From assembly GCF_019423325.1 (NCBI RefSeq), contig NZ_JAHZBQ010000001.1, forward strand, positions 124,001 to 188,000: DNA of 64,000 nucleotides, read 5' to 3'. Below the pieces are notes generated by a model. It was not told where the DNA came from. It worked only from the letters and a program-made list of their open reading frames with translations, and did not search any database. This document shows, in pieces, positions 8,040 through 15,948 of this stretch; the first letter of the stretch is position 1, and every line of letters starts with the position of its first letter. Source of the DNA: Campylobacter sp. GTDB lineage: Bacteria > Campylobacterota > Campylobacteria > Campylobacterales > Campylobacteraceae. The translations under genes were made by a program, and so were the position numbers.

Positions 8040-8715
8040 TTACTTTAGCGTCCTTAATCTCAAAATGTCGGTGCCTAAAACGAAGAGTAGAGGGCATTTT
8101 ATGCGTCACGATAACGACGCAGGCGTTCCACGACTCGCACGCCGAGCGCAGCAAATTCCAAATAATGGCGCTGGAGTAGTCGTCCAAATTTCCCGTAGGC
8201 TCGTCGCACAGCAGCAGCCGCGGATTATGCGCCATCGCACGCGCCAAAGCCACGCGCTGCTGCTCGCCGCCGCTAAGCTCGAGCGGATACTTACCCATCT
8301 TATGCCCGAGCTCGACGTGGCGCAGTAGCTTTTTGGCTTGGTCTTGGCAGACCTGCTGATTGTAGCCCATTATCATTAACGGAAGCATTATGTTGCGCTC
8401 GATCGTCCATTCGTTGATCAGGCGGTAGTTTTGAAAGATAATGCCGATACGCTGGCGCAGGGTGCGCAGATCTGAGTTTGTGATGCCCTTTAGATCGCAC
8501 AGGCAGACGTTCAGCTCGCCGCCGATGATGTCGATGCCGCCGTAGAAGGACTTAAGCAGCGTAGATTTGCCGCTGCCGCTCTTGCCCGTAATGATGACGA
8601 AGTCCTTCGCGCCGATGCCGAAACTCGCGTCTTGGATGACCGTGCCCGCCTTTTCGTAGCCTAGCGTGAGGCCCGCTGCGGTGATGATGTTGTAATCGTC
8701 CGTTATCTCTGCCAT
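8026..8715 (-). CDS. ftsE: cell-division ABC ATPase FtsE
   Basis: ATP-binding subunit of FtsEX, 229 residues from the ATG at 8715 (MAEITDDYN). The frame is open for 71 more codons upstream, but that stretch is Arg-rich, unlike any ABC protein, and is antisense-like shadow of the trmB 3' end, so I reject it. Walker A GKSGSGKST, signature LSGGEQQRV, and Walker B LLLCDEPTGNLD are all intact. The start overlaps the trmB stop by 13 bases (ATGGCAGAGATAA is read in both frames). The order trmB-ftsE-ftsX-M23-type gene matches C. jejuni as I remember it. Confidence 0.88.
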   Translation of the reverse strand: MAEITDDYNIITAAGLTLGYEKAGTVIQDASFGIGAKDFVIITGKSGSGKSTLLKSFYGGIDIIGGELNVCLCDLKGITNSDLRTLRQRIGIIFQNYRLINEWTIERNIMLPLMIMGYNQQVCQDQAKKLLRHVELGHKMGKYPLELSGGEQQRVALARAMAHNPRLLLCDEPTGNLDDYSSAIIWNLLRSACESWNACVVIVTHKMPSTLRFRHRHFEIKDAKVNEID

Positions 8716-10895
8716 TGTGAAAATATCTCCGAAATTTTTTGATGTGCCGCGTGGTTTTCGCGCGTAGGAAGCGGGCGGCGGATGAAGTAGCTCGTGCCGC
8801 TTGCGTTTGCGCGGATGAAACACTGCTGCGGAAAGTCGAACGCCCCGAGCGAAAGCAGGATTAGCACGTCTTGCGGTTCTGCGGCGCACGGCTTGCTTTG
8901 CCGTTCGTTTTGCTGCTCGGCAGTGCACGGCTTGCTTTGCTGTTTATCTTGCTGCTCGGCACGATTTAATTTGCCTTGGTGTTCGGCTTGCAACTCGTCA
9001 TGGCTTGGCTCGCTTCGGCGACCGACTTGCGACTTGATAGAGTTTGACTTGTTTTGCAATTCAGCTTGCTGTTCGACAGCGTGGTTTAGCTCGTTTTTTA
9101 GTTCGGCTTGCGGCTCATTTTTGCAAAGTAAGACGCTTGCTTTTTTTGGAATTTTCGTAACGTTTGCTTGGTTTGCGCGGATCACATTTGATGCGGCGCT
9201 TGCTTCCGCTGCACGGGTTGCCGTGAATGAGCCGCTCGCATTCGGCGCGTTGCTAGTATCTATTGTACCGATCGTTGCGGATGCAGTACTTGCGCCTGTC
9301 GCATCGATAGCTGCAAGCGCACCCTCCGTGCCGCTAGCATTTAGCGCGCTGCTTGTTGCTATCTGCTCGCAGGCTAAAGCGCGCTTTTCGCTCGGGGCGG
9401 GGCGGCTAAATTTAGCGCTCGTTGCGGCGCCTATGCTTGTCGTATTTCTCGCACTCACTACGCCGCCGTCTGTTAAATTTAAGCAGCTTACATTCAAGCG
9501 ATCCTCGTTTAAATTTACGCCGTCTTTTGCGTCCGCTTCATTAGCACTGTTTGTATTCAGCGGGGCGCTTGCTTTTTTTAGAATTTGCGTAGCGTTCTCG
9601 CAAGCTAAAATTTTATCGCCCGCTGTCGTAGCTGAAATTTTGCCGCAGTCTGCCGAAATTTCATCCATGCTCGCGCGCTCGGTTAAATTTCCGTCGCGCG
9701 CCGCGTCTAAATTTATAGCTTCGGACATGCCGTCGGCGCCTGCTTCGTACGAGATAAAACCGCCATCTAGGTTTGCGCAAGGATTTGAGTTCGTTTTTGA
9801 GGTAAAATTTGAGCCACTGCCTGCATCAAAATTTACGCCACCGCCCGCCGTGCAAGCCCCCTCCGCGTCCAAGCTTTTCTGCGCGTCAAAGTAAAAAATT
9901 TCCTCAAAATGCACGAAAAAATCCTCGCCTTTGAAGGTAAAATTTTTAAAATTTCGCGCGATTGCCGCCGCGTCAAATTTTAAAAATTCCATCTCAAACC
10001 GCTGCGGCTCGCCCTGGCTCGCGGTTTTGTTCTCATAGATCAGATCGTAGATGTCCTTATCCATTTTGCGCCATCTATCCTCGTATTTGCTCGCTACGGC
10101 GGCGTCGCGGTTTTTGAAGTGCGAAATTTCGCCCGCTTTGTGCTGCACGTAGGGCGAGAGCTTTTGCATCGCGTAGAGGAAGTACTCCTCGCTGTCGGTG
10201 CGAAGCTCGAAGCGGCCGTTGCGCCCGAGCGTGCGTGCGATCTGCGAGGCGAACTCGTCGCTTATGACGCGGCGGTGCGGCGCGTCGTCCCACGGCACGG
10301 GGAAGTGCAAAAATACGCGCTGCAGGCAGCCCGCGGGAAGCAGGCTCAGCAAAACCCGCGCGTCGGTGGCAATCAACGCAATGTTTTGCAGCCCCTCGCG
10401 GATCGCTAGTTTTGCGACCTGTTCGATCGCGGGCTTGTAAATTTCGATACCGATTAGTAGTGCGTCTTGATTTGAGCGCGCCTGATGAAGCAGATGTCTG
10501 CCTGAGCCGAAGCCGATCTCGATAAAAATTTTATTAAATTTAGAGCTTTTTACGAGGGATAAAATTTCATTCTCGTCCAAAATCAGCGGCGTTTTTTCGG
10601 TAAGCGAGCTGCCTTTGTAAGCAAATGCCTGCGAGATGATCTGCCCGCAGAAGCGCTCTTTAAAAATTTCGAGCGCTCGCTGCAGATGGCCGATCTTGGC
10701 GGGCTTGGTGATCTTTTCGCCCTTTACTATCACTTTACCGCCGCCGGGCTTAACGATGATAAAAAACTCGCTATCAAAGCTCTTAGTTCGCACGAGCGTT
10801 AAATTTCTGCCGCGCGCCGTTTCTAAAAATTCGGTCTCGCCGAGCTTAATTGGCAGCGGCGGCAGGCTCACACTTTGGGTTATGAAATTTGGCAA
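8703..10895 (-). CDS. trmB: tRNA (guanine-N7)-methyltransferase TrmB with a ~335-residue low-complexity insert
   Basis: Makes m7G46 in the variable loop of tRNAs using S-adenosylmethionine. The SAM-binding motif EIGFGSGRHL is at residues 126-135, and the family motif LHFPVPWDDAPHRR at about 196-209. Campylobacter TrmB proteins are about 390 residues; this one is 730. The excess sits in one place: the ordinary sequence runs to about residue 339 (FFVHFEEIFYFDAQ), is broken by about 335 residues rich in Ala/Ser/Asn/Gln, and resumes at about residue 676 (VLILLSLGAFDFPQQC) to the normal C-terminus. The catalytic core is untouched, so activity is probable. It starts three bases after the Fn3 lipoprotein gene ends. 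Confidence 0.85.
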   Translation of the reverse strand: MPNFITQSVSLPPLPIKLGETEFLETARGRNLTLVRTKSFDSEFFIIVKPGGGKVIVKGEKITKPAKIGHLQRALEIFKERFCGQIISQAFAYKGSSLTEKTPLILDENEILSLVKSSKFNKIFIEIGFGSGRHLLHQARSNQDALLIGIEIYKPAIEQVAKLAIREGLQNIALIATDARVLLSLLPAGCLQRVFLHFPVPWDDAPHRRVISDEFASQIARTLGRNGRFELRTDSEEYFLYAMQKLSPYVQHKAGEISHFKNRDAAVASKYEDRWRKMDKDIYDLIYENKTASQGEPQRFEMEFLKFDAAAIARNFKNFTFKGEDFFVHFEEIFYFDAQKSLDAEGACTAGGGVNFDAGSGSNFTSKTNSNPCANLDGGFISYEAGADGMSEAINLDAARDGNLTERASMDEISADCGKISATTAGDKILACENATQILKKASAPLNTNSANEADAKDGVNLNEDRLNVSCLNLTDGGVVSARNTTSIGAATSAKFSRPAPSEKRALACEQIATSSALNASGTEGALAAIDATGASTASATIGTIDTSNAPNASGSFTATRAAEASAASNVIRANQANVTKIPKKASVLLCKNEPQAELKNELNHAVEQQAELQNKSNSIKSQVGRRSEPSHDELQAEHQGKLNRAEQQDKQQSKPCTAEQQNERQSKPCAAEPQDVLILLSLGAFDFPQQCFIRANASGTSYFIRRPLPTRENHAAHQKISEIFSQWQR
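8868..9880. repeat. in-frame low-complexity insert in trmB
   Basis: About 1 kb with no resemblance to TrmB. One half (towards 9880) has scattered RAATTY hexamers and peptides such as MDEIS, CGKIS and GDKIL; the other half (8880-9110) is a degenerate tandem repeat around GCACGGCTTGCTTTGC, encoding EQQ and QSKPC units. It keeps the frame over its whole length and also leaves a long open frame on the plus strand. Confidence 0.7.
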
Positions 10896-10898
10896 ACT

Positions 10899-11573
10899 TT
10901 ATTCTGCCTGCGCTGCGGCAATGACTGCACTAGGCTTGGACAGCTCTCCGTTTTCGGTTTTGACGGTAATACGGTATTCATATCCTTCGCCATAATCGAT
11001 ATTGTCGATATACTCAGCGCTAAGTCTGCCGCGAACCTCTTTAATTGTGCTCCACGACTCGCCTCCCTTAGGACGGCGCTCGATTAGATAGGAGCTTACG
11101 CGAAGATCTGGATGCGGGCGCCAGATGATCTTAACGCGGCCCGGAAGTCCGTAGATCGCCTGCGCAAACGGCACGGACTCTAGCATTTTCGCGGTACTTG
11201 CGATAGCGACCGGAGAAGGAGCCGAAACGCCCTTGGCGCCGTATGTGCGCACGGTGTATTTATACGAAGTGCCCGGCTGCAGCCTCGTATCTACGTAGTG
11301 AGTGGAGTATGGATCTGTGATGGTGGCGATCTTTTTGGCTTCGCCGCCGCTTGCAGGCGCGCGATAAACGATAAAGCCCAATACGGCGGTATTTGAGTCG
11401 TATCTAGGCCACTCAAGCCCGATCTCATCGTCGCTCGTGATCGTCCTAATGCCCTCTACGCGCGGAAGGCTCTCGTCGCTTGCGCTAGGCGCGCTAGACG
11501 TAGCGCAGCCAGCCGCTAGTATCGCTAAAGTAGCGCTCAACGTTAGTTGGTAAAATTTTTTCATAAATTTCAT
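10899..11573 (-). CDS. fibronectin type III lipoprotein
   Basis: A 224-residue exported lipoprotein: signal sequence with lipobox LAAGC (Cys 23 counting from the ATG at 11573, Cys 20 if the in-frame ATG at 11564 is used), then two Fn3 domains (about 40-125 and 130-222) recognisable by VEGIRTI..LEWPRYDS and PGTSYKYTVRTYG-type strands. A gene of this kind sits beside trmB in C. jejuni too. It probably acts in the envelope through protein or glycan binding; the partner is unknown. Its 5' end overlaps the 3' end of the upstream pseudouridine synthase by about 80 bases, much more than the other overlaps here. Confidence 0.8.
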   Translation of the reverse strand: MKFMKKFYQLTLSATLAILAAGCATSSAPSASDESLPRVEGIRTITSDDEIGLEWPRYDSNTAVLGFIVYRAPASGGEAKKIATITDPYSTHYVDTRLQPGTSYKYTVRTYGAKGVSAPSPVAIASTAKMLESVPFAQAIYGLPGRVKIIWRPHPDLRVSSYLIERRPKGGESWSTIKEVRGRLSAEYIDNIDYGEGYEYRITVKTENGELSKPSAVIAAAQAE

Positions 11574-12969
11574 CCTTTACCTTTTGATTTGTCGTAAAAT
11601 TTAGAAATTCGCTCGGCAAGCCCGCGCAAATTTTCACCTCTTTGCCGCTTCGCGGATGGATGAAATAGAGCAAATAGGCATGGAGCAAAATCCTGCTAAT
11701 TTTAGCGTTTTCGCTCTTAAATCCGTATAAATGATCGCCCAAAATGTGCCGATTTATCGAGCTTAAATGCACGCGGATCTGATGCGTGCGACCCGTGAAG
11801 AGCTTTGCCGCGACGAGATTAAAGCTCTTTAGGCTTATCGGCGGCAGAATTTGGTTTTGATCGGGATTTTTAAAATTTAAAAATTTATTCTCGGCGAGAC
11901 GGGCGGTCTGGGTTTGATCCGCGCTCATTTTGGCGGTTAAAATTTTATCTACGCTATCCGCGCGGCTGCTTGGAATTTTATCTGCGCTTTGGATTGAAAT
12001 TTTATCCGCGCTCCGCATGCAATTATTTGAAATTTCATCCGCGTTATCCGCACCTGCGTAGTCGTTTAAAATTTCATCCATGCCCGCGTTCTTGCTCGTG
12101 CTTGCGTCGGTCGCTAAAATTTTACCCGTATCTGCACCACTGCTAGCGCTTAAAATTTTATCCTTGCCTGTGGATACGACCGAAATTTTACCAGCGCCTG
12201 TAGTCGTGTCTGAAATTTTATCGGCGGCTGAAATTTTATCCGTGCCCGCAGCTGTACTATCGCCCGCGCTCGTACTTAAAATTTCATCGCACCTCTCGGC
12301 GGAATTTTGAAGTTCCGTTAGTTCCGCTCCGCTTAGAATTTCATAAAACGCGCTCTTTGCGCTGCGTCCGTCGGGCACGATCCCCATTTTTAGACGGTTT
12401 GCGGGGTTGCGAGCGATCGGGCGCTCGATCACGCAGGGTTCTTTCAGCGGCAGGTCGATGAGCGCGAGGTATATCCGCCCCATGCTTTTATCGCTTAGCT
12501 GCGCCGAGAGCGCGGCGTGCGCGGCGTTGTTTTTGGCGACGAGCAGGGCGCCGCTGGTGAGTTTATCCAGGCGGTGCACGATGCCCGCGCGAAGCTCGCC
12601 GCCGAGCGTGGAAAGCAGATAGCCGCGAGACTTGAGCCAGTCCACGAGCGTGGGCTCTTTGACGCTTGCGGCAGGGTGGACGGTAAGGCCTGCGGGCTTA
12701 TTTACCACTAGCAGATCATCATCCTCGTATAAAATTTCAACGTTGAAGTTTAGCCGCTCTGCGCTCGTTTGCTGCGGCGCAGGCGCGGGGTAGTCGATGT
12801 GCACGAGCTCGCCTGCAGATAGCTTGTAGCCGGGCTTAGTTTGCACCGCGTCGTCCACTCTGACCGCTGCGGATTTGATTAAGCTTGATATTTGATTGCG
12901 CGAAATTCCAAGCTGCGAGCTTAAAAAAACATCGAGCCTTTCGCTACATTGTGCTATTAGATTATCCAA
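11494..12969 (-). CDS. RluD-type RNA pseudouridine synthase with a ~165-residue low-complexity insert
   Basis: The 491-residue protein has an N-terminal S4 domain (about 10-60), the catalytic motif HRLDKLTSG with the nucleophilic Asp at residue 135, and the C-terminal motif FTGRTHQIRVHL near 391-402. It should isomerise uridines in rRNA (RluD/RluC group; exact sites not predictable). Typical relatives are about 300-330 residues. Residues about 214-378 are an insert made of DKI/DEI/GKI units separated by short variable spacers, placed between SAFYEIL and SFNLVAAKLF, i.e. inside the synthase fold but away from the catalytic loop. The C-terminal 27 codons overlap the Fn3 lipoprotein gene. Confidence 0.85.
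   Translation of the reverse strand: MDNLIAQCSERLDVFLSSQLGISRNQISSLIKSAAVRVDDAVQTKPGYKLSAGELVHIDYPAPAPQQTSAERLNFNVEILYEDDDLLVVNKPAGLTVHPAASVKEPTLVDWLKSRGYLLSTLGGELRAGIVHRLDKLTSGALLVAKNNAAHAALSAQLSDKSMGRIYLALIDLPLKEPCVIERPIARNPANRLKMGIVPDGRSAKSAFYEILSGAELTELQNSAERCDEILSTSAGDSTAAGTDKISAADKISDTTTGAGKISVVSTGKDKILSASSGADTGKILATDASTSKNAGMDEILNDYAGADNADEISNNCMRSADKISIQSADKIPSSRADSVDKILTAKMSADQTQTARLAENKFLNFKNPDQNQILPPISLKSFNLVAAKLFTGRTHQIRVHLSSINRHILGDHLYGFKSENAKISRILLHAYLLYFIHPRSGKEVKICAGLPSEFLNFTTNQKVKDEIYEKILPTNVERYFSDTSGWLRYV
11836..12330. repeat. in-frame RAATTY-seeded insert in the pseudouridine synthase gene
   Basis: About ten copies of AAATTT, nearly all within the longer form (T/G)AAATTT(T/C)A(T/C)C on the plus strand, are spaced 20-50 bases apart with variable sequence between them. 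On the coding strand each gives DKI, DEI or GKI. The frame is never lost. Confidence 0.75.
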
Positions 12970-13022
12970 ATTTATACCTTTTTTGGCTATTCTTACGTCA
13001 AAATTTTAATTAGGATTAAGCG

Positions 13023-14129
13023 TTGTTTAAAATTGACAAAAAGATTTTAGCATATTTTGATTTCATTCAACCTTTTTTGATCGTGCCGATAGTGGTTTTT
13101 TCATACGTTTTAATAAGCGAGGCAAATGACGTGCTGTCCTCGAAGCAGGTGGTTTATTTCGGCGTAGGATTTGCCGTTTTTACGCTGTTTTTTCTCTTTC
13201 CGATACGCAAATTTTTATATCTCATACCGATATTTTATTGGATCAACATCATATTGCTGCTCAGCGTCGATTTTTTCGGCGTTAGCAAGCTAGGAGCGAG
13301 ACGCTGGCTAGAGATTCCTTTCGTGCATTTTACGCTGCAGCCCAGCGAGGTGATGAAGCCGGCGTTTATCCTGATGCTGATGTATCTGATACACAAAAAC
13401 CCGCCGCCTAAAAACGGCTACGGGCTGAAGGATTTTTTGCGCCTTAGTTTTTACATACTTCTACCTTTTGTTCTGATCGCGAAAGAGCCCGATCTGGGCA
13501 CTGCCGCGATACTTTTTTTGACGGGATTTGCGATCCTTTTCATCATCGGCGTCGATAAAAAAATTTGGCTTACGCTGATCATCGTTTTTGTGGCCAGCTC
13601 GCCGATTTTGTACGAAAACATGCACGATTATCAAAAAAAGCGCATCGCCGATTTCATCAGCGAGGAGCCCAATTACCAGGTTAAGCAGGCGATCATCGCT
13701 ATCGGAAACGGCGGCATCTACGGCAAGGATAAGGATGAAGCGACGCAGACGCACTTTAAATTTCTACCGATTGCGACGAGCGATTTTATCTTCGCTTATA
13801 CGATCGAGCGCTTCGGCTTCGTGGGAGCTGCCGCGCTGATCGCGCTGTATGCGCTGCTGATACTGCATCTGCTGAGCCTAAACTACAACTTCAAAAACGA
13901 TTATCTGATACGGGTCTTTACGAGCGCGCTTGCCTCGCTCATCTTCATTTACGCGGGCGTCAATATCTCGATGGTGGTGGGCTTCGCGCCCGTGGTGGGC
14001 GTGCCGCTGCCGTTTTTCAGCTACGGCGGCAGCAGCTTCATCACCTTTATGATCCTCTTTGGAATTTTACAAAATTTGCTGACGTTTAGGATGAAAGATA
14101 ACTACAAAACCTACAAGATCAGGATGTAA
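13023..14129 (+). CDS. mrdB: rod-shape SEDS protein RodA/MrdB
   Basis: A 368-residue peptidoglycan glycosyltransferase of the SEDS family, with ten hydrophobic helices. Family motifs: GARRWLEIPF near residue 97, LQPSEVMKPAFI near 109-120, and PLPFFSYGGSS near 335. It polymerises lipid II during side-wall growth with a class B penicillin-binding protein. At about 370 residues and without a long N-terminal extension it fits RodA better than FtsW. The start is a TTG at 13023 with AGGA about eight bases upstream. It is divergent from the pseudouridine synthase gene; a strong-looking hairpin follows the stop. Confidence 0.85.
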   Translation: MFKIDKKILAYFDFIQPFLIVPIVVFSYVLISEANDVLSSKQVVYFGVGFAVFTLFFLFPIRKFLYLIPIFYWINIILLLSVDFFGVSKLGARRWLEIPFVHFTLQPSEVMKPAFILMLMYLIHKNPPPKNGYGLKDFLRLSFYILLPFVLIAKEPDLGTAAILFLTGFAILFIIGVDKKIWLTLIIVFVASSPILYENMHDYQKKRIADFISEEPNYQVKQAIIAIGNGGIYGKDKDEATQTHFKFLPIATSDFIFAYTIERFGFVGAAALIALYALLILHLLSLNYNFKNDYLIRVFTSALASLIFIYAGVNISMVVGFAPVVGVPLPFFSYGGSSFITFMILFGILQNLLTFRMKDNYKTYKIRM

Positions 14130-14137
14130 ATTTGGCG

Positions 14138-14186
14138 CTCGCGCGGATAAATTTTGAAATTCTACAAAATCGCGCGAGTTTATTTT
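14138..14186 (+). terminator. putative hairpin terminator after rodA
   Basis: CTCGCGCG (14138-14145) and CGCGCGAG (14171-14178) form an eight-base GC stem nine bases after the rodA stop; TTTATTTT follows the second arm. The 25-base AT-rich loop is long for a classical intrinsic terminator. Confidence 0.45.
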
Positions 14187-14234
14187 GAGCTTCGGCGGCG
14201 AAATTTGAAGCAGCGGGCTAAATTTTAAAGCTCG

Positions 14235-14561
14235 CTATAAAATCACGCCGATGCCGAGCGTAAAGACCACCGCGAAAAAGGCGTATGTAAAGGCAAATTC
14301 CAAAGTTTGCGAATTAAAAAATCCGTAGTACAAAACGCTCGTGAAAAATCCGCCCGCGAAGGCTACGGCAAAGATCCCGATCCGCGCCGCGACTGGCTTT
14401 GCGCCGCAAAATTTGTATAGATAAAAGACCCCGCAGAAGCTGATCGCAAACCAGATCATCGCAGGCACCGGCCCGCTTATGCCTACCATGCCGAAAAGAT
14501 TGGCTAAATTTAAAAGCAACAAAAATATCACCGCAAGCGCGATCAGCGCGGATCTGATCAT
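14235..14561 (-). CDS. small hypothetical membrane protein
   Basis: A 108-residue protein that is almost entirely hydrophobic, with three to four helices (about 4-24, 33-50, 60-80, 86-106). No family recognised. Its ATG overlaps the TGA of the upstream membrane-protein gene (ATGA), so the two are coupled and probably work together. It faces the rodA terminator region. Confidence 0.55.
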   Translation of the reverse strand: MIRSALIALAVIFLLLLNLANLFGMVGISGPVPAMIWFAISFCGVFYLYKFCGAKPVAARIGIFAVAFAGGFFTSVLYYGFFNSQTLEFAFTYAFFAVVFTLGIGVIL

Positions 14562-15277
14562 CTATCGCGCCTTGCGTCGGGCGCGGAATTTTCACCGCCT
14601 TGATTGAAATTTTGCGCGGAATTTTTACTCTCGCCGCCTTCGCCCGCCCCGCCGTTTGAAATTTTAAAATTTTCGTCGGAATTTTCATCGGCGCGATGCG
14701 TAGAAGTTTCATCGGCGCCGCTCGCGAAATTTTCACCAAGGTCGCCACTAGAGTTTAAAATTTCATCCTTGCTTTGAGAATTTGAAATTTCGCCACCGCT
14801 TTTAAAGTTTAAAATTTCATCCGCCGCAGCGTCTTTGCTTTGCGGCTCCCGCGTCTCTTTTACGCCGCCGAAATCCGCGTCTTTTAAATTTGCGCTCTCA
14901 TCTGAGTTTTTAGAGCCTTCGTCCGCAGAATTTTTATAAGCTTTATTTGAAAATCTTTTGTGCCTGATCTGCAGATAAAAGACGAAGGCGACGAACACCA
15001 CCGCCGTGATCGCGATGTAGTAGCGGTTTTCGAAGAGCAGCACGCCCTCTACCAGCCCCGAAAACAGCGCCAGTAGCGATGCGGTAAGAAATGGAAAGCG
15101 CACTACGTCTTTTTCGCCGATCGCTAAGGCGATGAGCGCGACGCCAAAGATCGTGGCGTTTAGCAGCGCGCCTAGGATTTTGATTTCGGCGAAAAGATTT
15201 GGATTGACGCGCGAAGTGACGTAGAGTGTGAGCGCAACGGCTGCGAAAAGCAGGATCAAAAATACGATTTTTTTCAT
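14558..15277 (-). CDS. hypothetical membrane protein with long low-complexity cytoplasmic-type tail
   Basis: 239 residues. The first 110 make four hydrophobic helices (about 5-22, 30-50, 58-78, 88-105), then a basic stop (RHKRFSNK) and a tail of about 125 residues rich in Asp, Glu, Asn, Ser and Gly. The tail contains DEILNFKSGGEI and KDEIL units, the same kind as in the pseudouridine synthase insert, and its DNA has AAATTT every 30-40 bases. I recognise no family. Translationally coupled to the small membrane protein downstream. Confidence 0.55.
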   Translation of the reverse strand: MKKIVFLILLFAAVALTLYVTSRVNPNLFAEIKILGALLNATIFGVALIALAIGEKDVVRFPFLTASLLALFSGLVEGVLLFENRYYIAITAVVFVAFVFYLQIRHKRFSNKAYKNSADEGSKNSDESANLKDADFGGVKETREPQSKDAAADEILNFKSGGEISNSQSKDEILNSSGDLGENFASGADETSTHRADENSDENFKISNGGAGEGGESKNSAQNFNQGGENSAPDARRDR

Positions 15278-15948
15278 TTCAGACCTTTTAAATTTTATCT
15301 TTAAATTTACGATTCAGCCGCACCTTTAATGCACATAGAGCGCAGGCATCGGTGCGTTGCATCTATCGTGTTCGCAGCATTACGCAAATATTGCGCGTCC
15401 TGCGGACATAGCGCGAAATTTTAGGGCGCGACCGTGCTGTTTTAAGCGCGACTGGCGCAATATACACGCTCATAACTTAAAGCGCAATCCTAATTGTGCG
15501 GACGCGGTTTGAAACACGACTCGCATTAGTGCGACAAAATCGCTATTTTTGCGCGACTTAAATGCGATTCTGTCGGTAAATTTTACCGCCAGCCGCACTC
15601 TGCTGAGCAAGTGGAGCCAAGTCCGTGCTTTAAATTTTTACCGCCAGCTGCGCTAAAAATTCCGCGTCTAAGCCGTATATATCCCTAACTCGTGGCGCCG
15701 CAAGACCACTCCGCAAAAAATTTACCCGCTCGCAGTAAATATTTGGCACGCGAGCGAATTTTGCATGCAAGCGCCGCACGTTTTGCTTTAAATTTAGCGC
15801 GGCGGGCTTTAAATTTTAAATTTACCGCCTTCGCGCTCTGTTTATCCGCAAGATCCATCGTGCCCGCTAAACTATATCTGCGGATCAAATCTCGGCGCCG
15901 AAATAAAATTTCATCTCGCTCGCAAAATGCGCAGCGCATAAAATTCCG
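15278..15948. other. 671-bp stretch without a convincing gene
   Basis: Two overlapping frames of about 85-90 codons on opposite strands (15685-15939 and 15692-15964) have no ribosome site and an Arg/Ala/Lys-biased, shadow-like composition. The stretch contains a perfect short palindrome at 15574-15588 and a direct repeat, TAAATTTTACCGCCAGC near 15577 and TAAATTTTTACCGCCAGC near 15631. No tRNA is visible. The 3' end of the amidase operon and the promoter of the membrane-protein pair should lie here. Confidence 0.5.
15574..15588. repeat. short perfect palindrome CGGTAAA-T-TTTACCG
   Basis: Seven-base arms around a single T. It begins the first of two direct repeats in this spacer and resembles the GGTAAA/TTTACC palindromes at 3920-3970. 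It is a candidate small intergenic element or protein-binding site; no function is shown. Confidence 0.4.

Noticed and set aside
8716..8928. 71-codon N-terminal extension of FtsE
   Set aside because: Arg-rich sequence unlike ABC ATPases, and it lies opposite in frame to the conserved C-terminus of TrmB; the ATG at 8715 gives a normal FtsE.
8794..9894. 366-codon open frame on the plus strand opposite the trmB insert
   Set aside because: It is Cys/Ser/Ala-rich and has no ribosome site or recognisable domain, and it coincides almost exactly with the low-complexity insert, so it is an effect of biased composition on the opposite strand.
11836..12330. CRISPR-like array of short repeats and spacers
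   Set aside because: Repeats are only 8-12 bases and variable, spacers are uneven, no cas genes are near, and the stretch keeps an enzyme reading frame.
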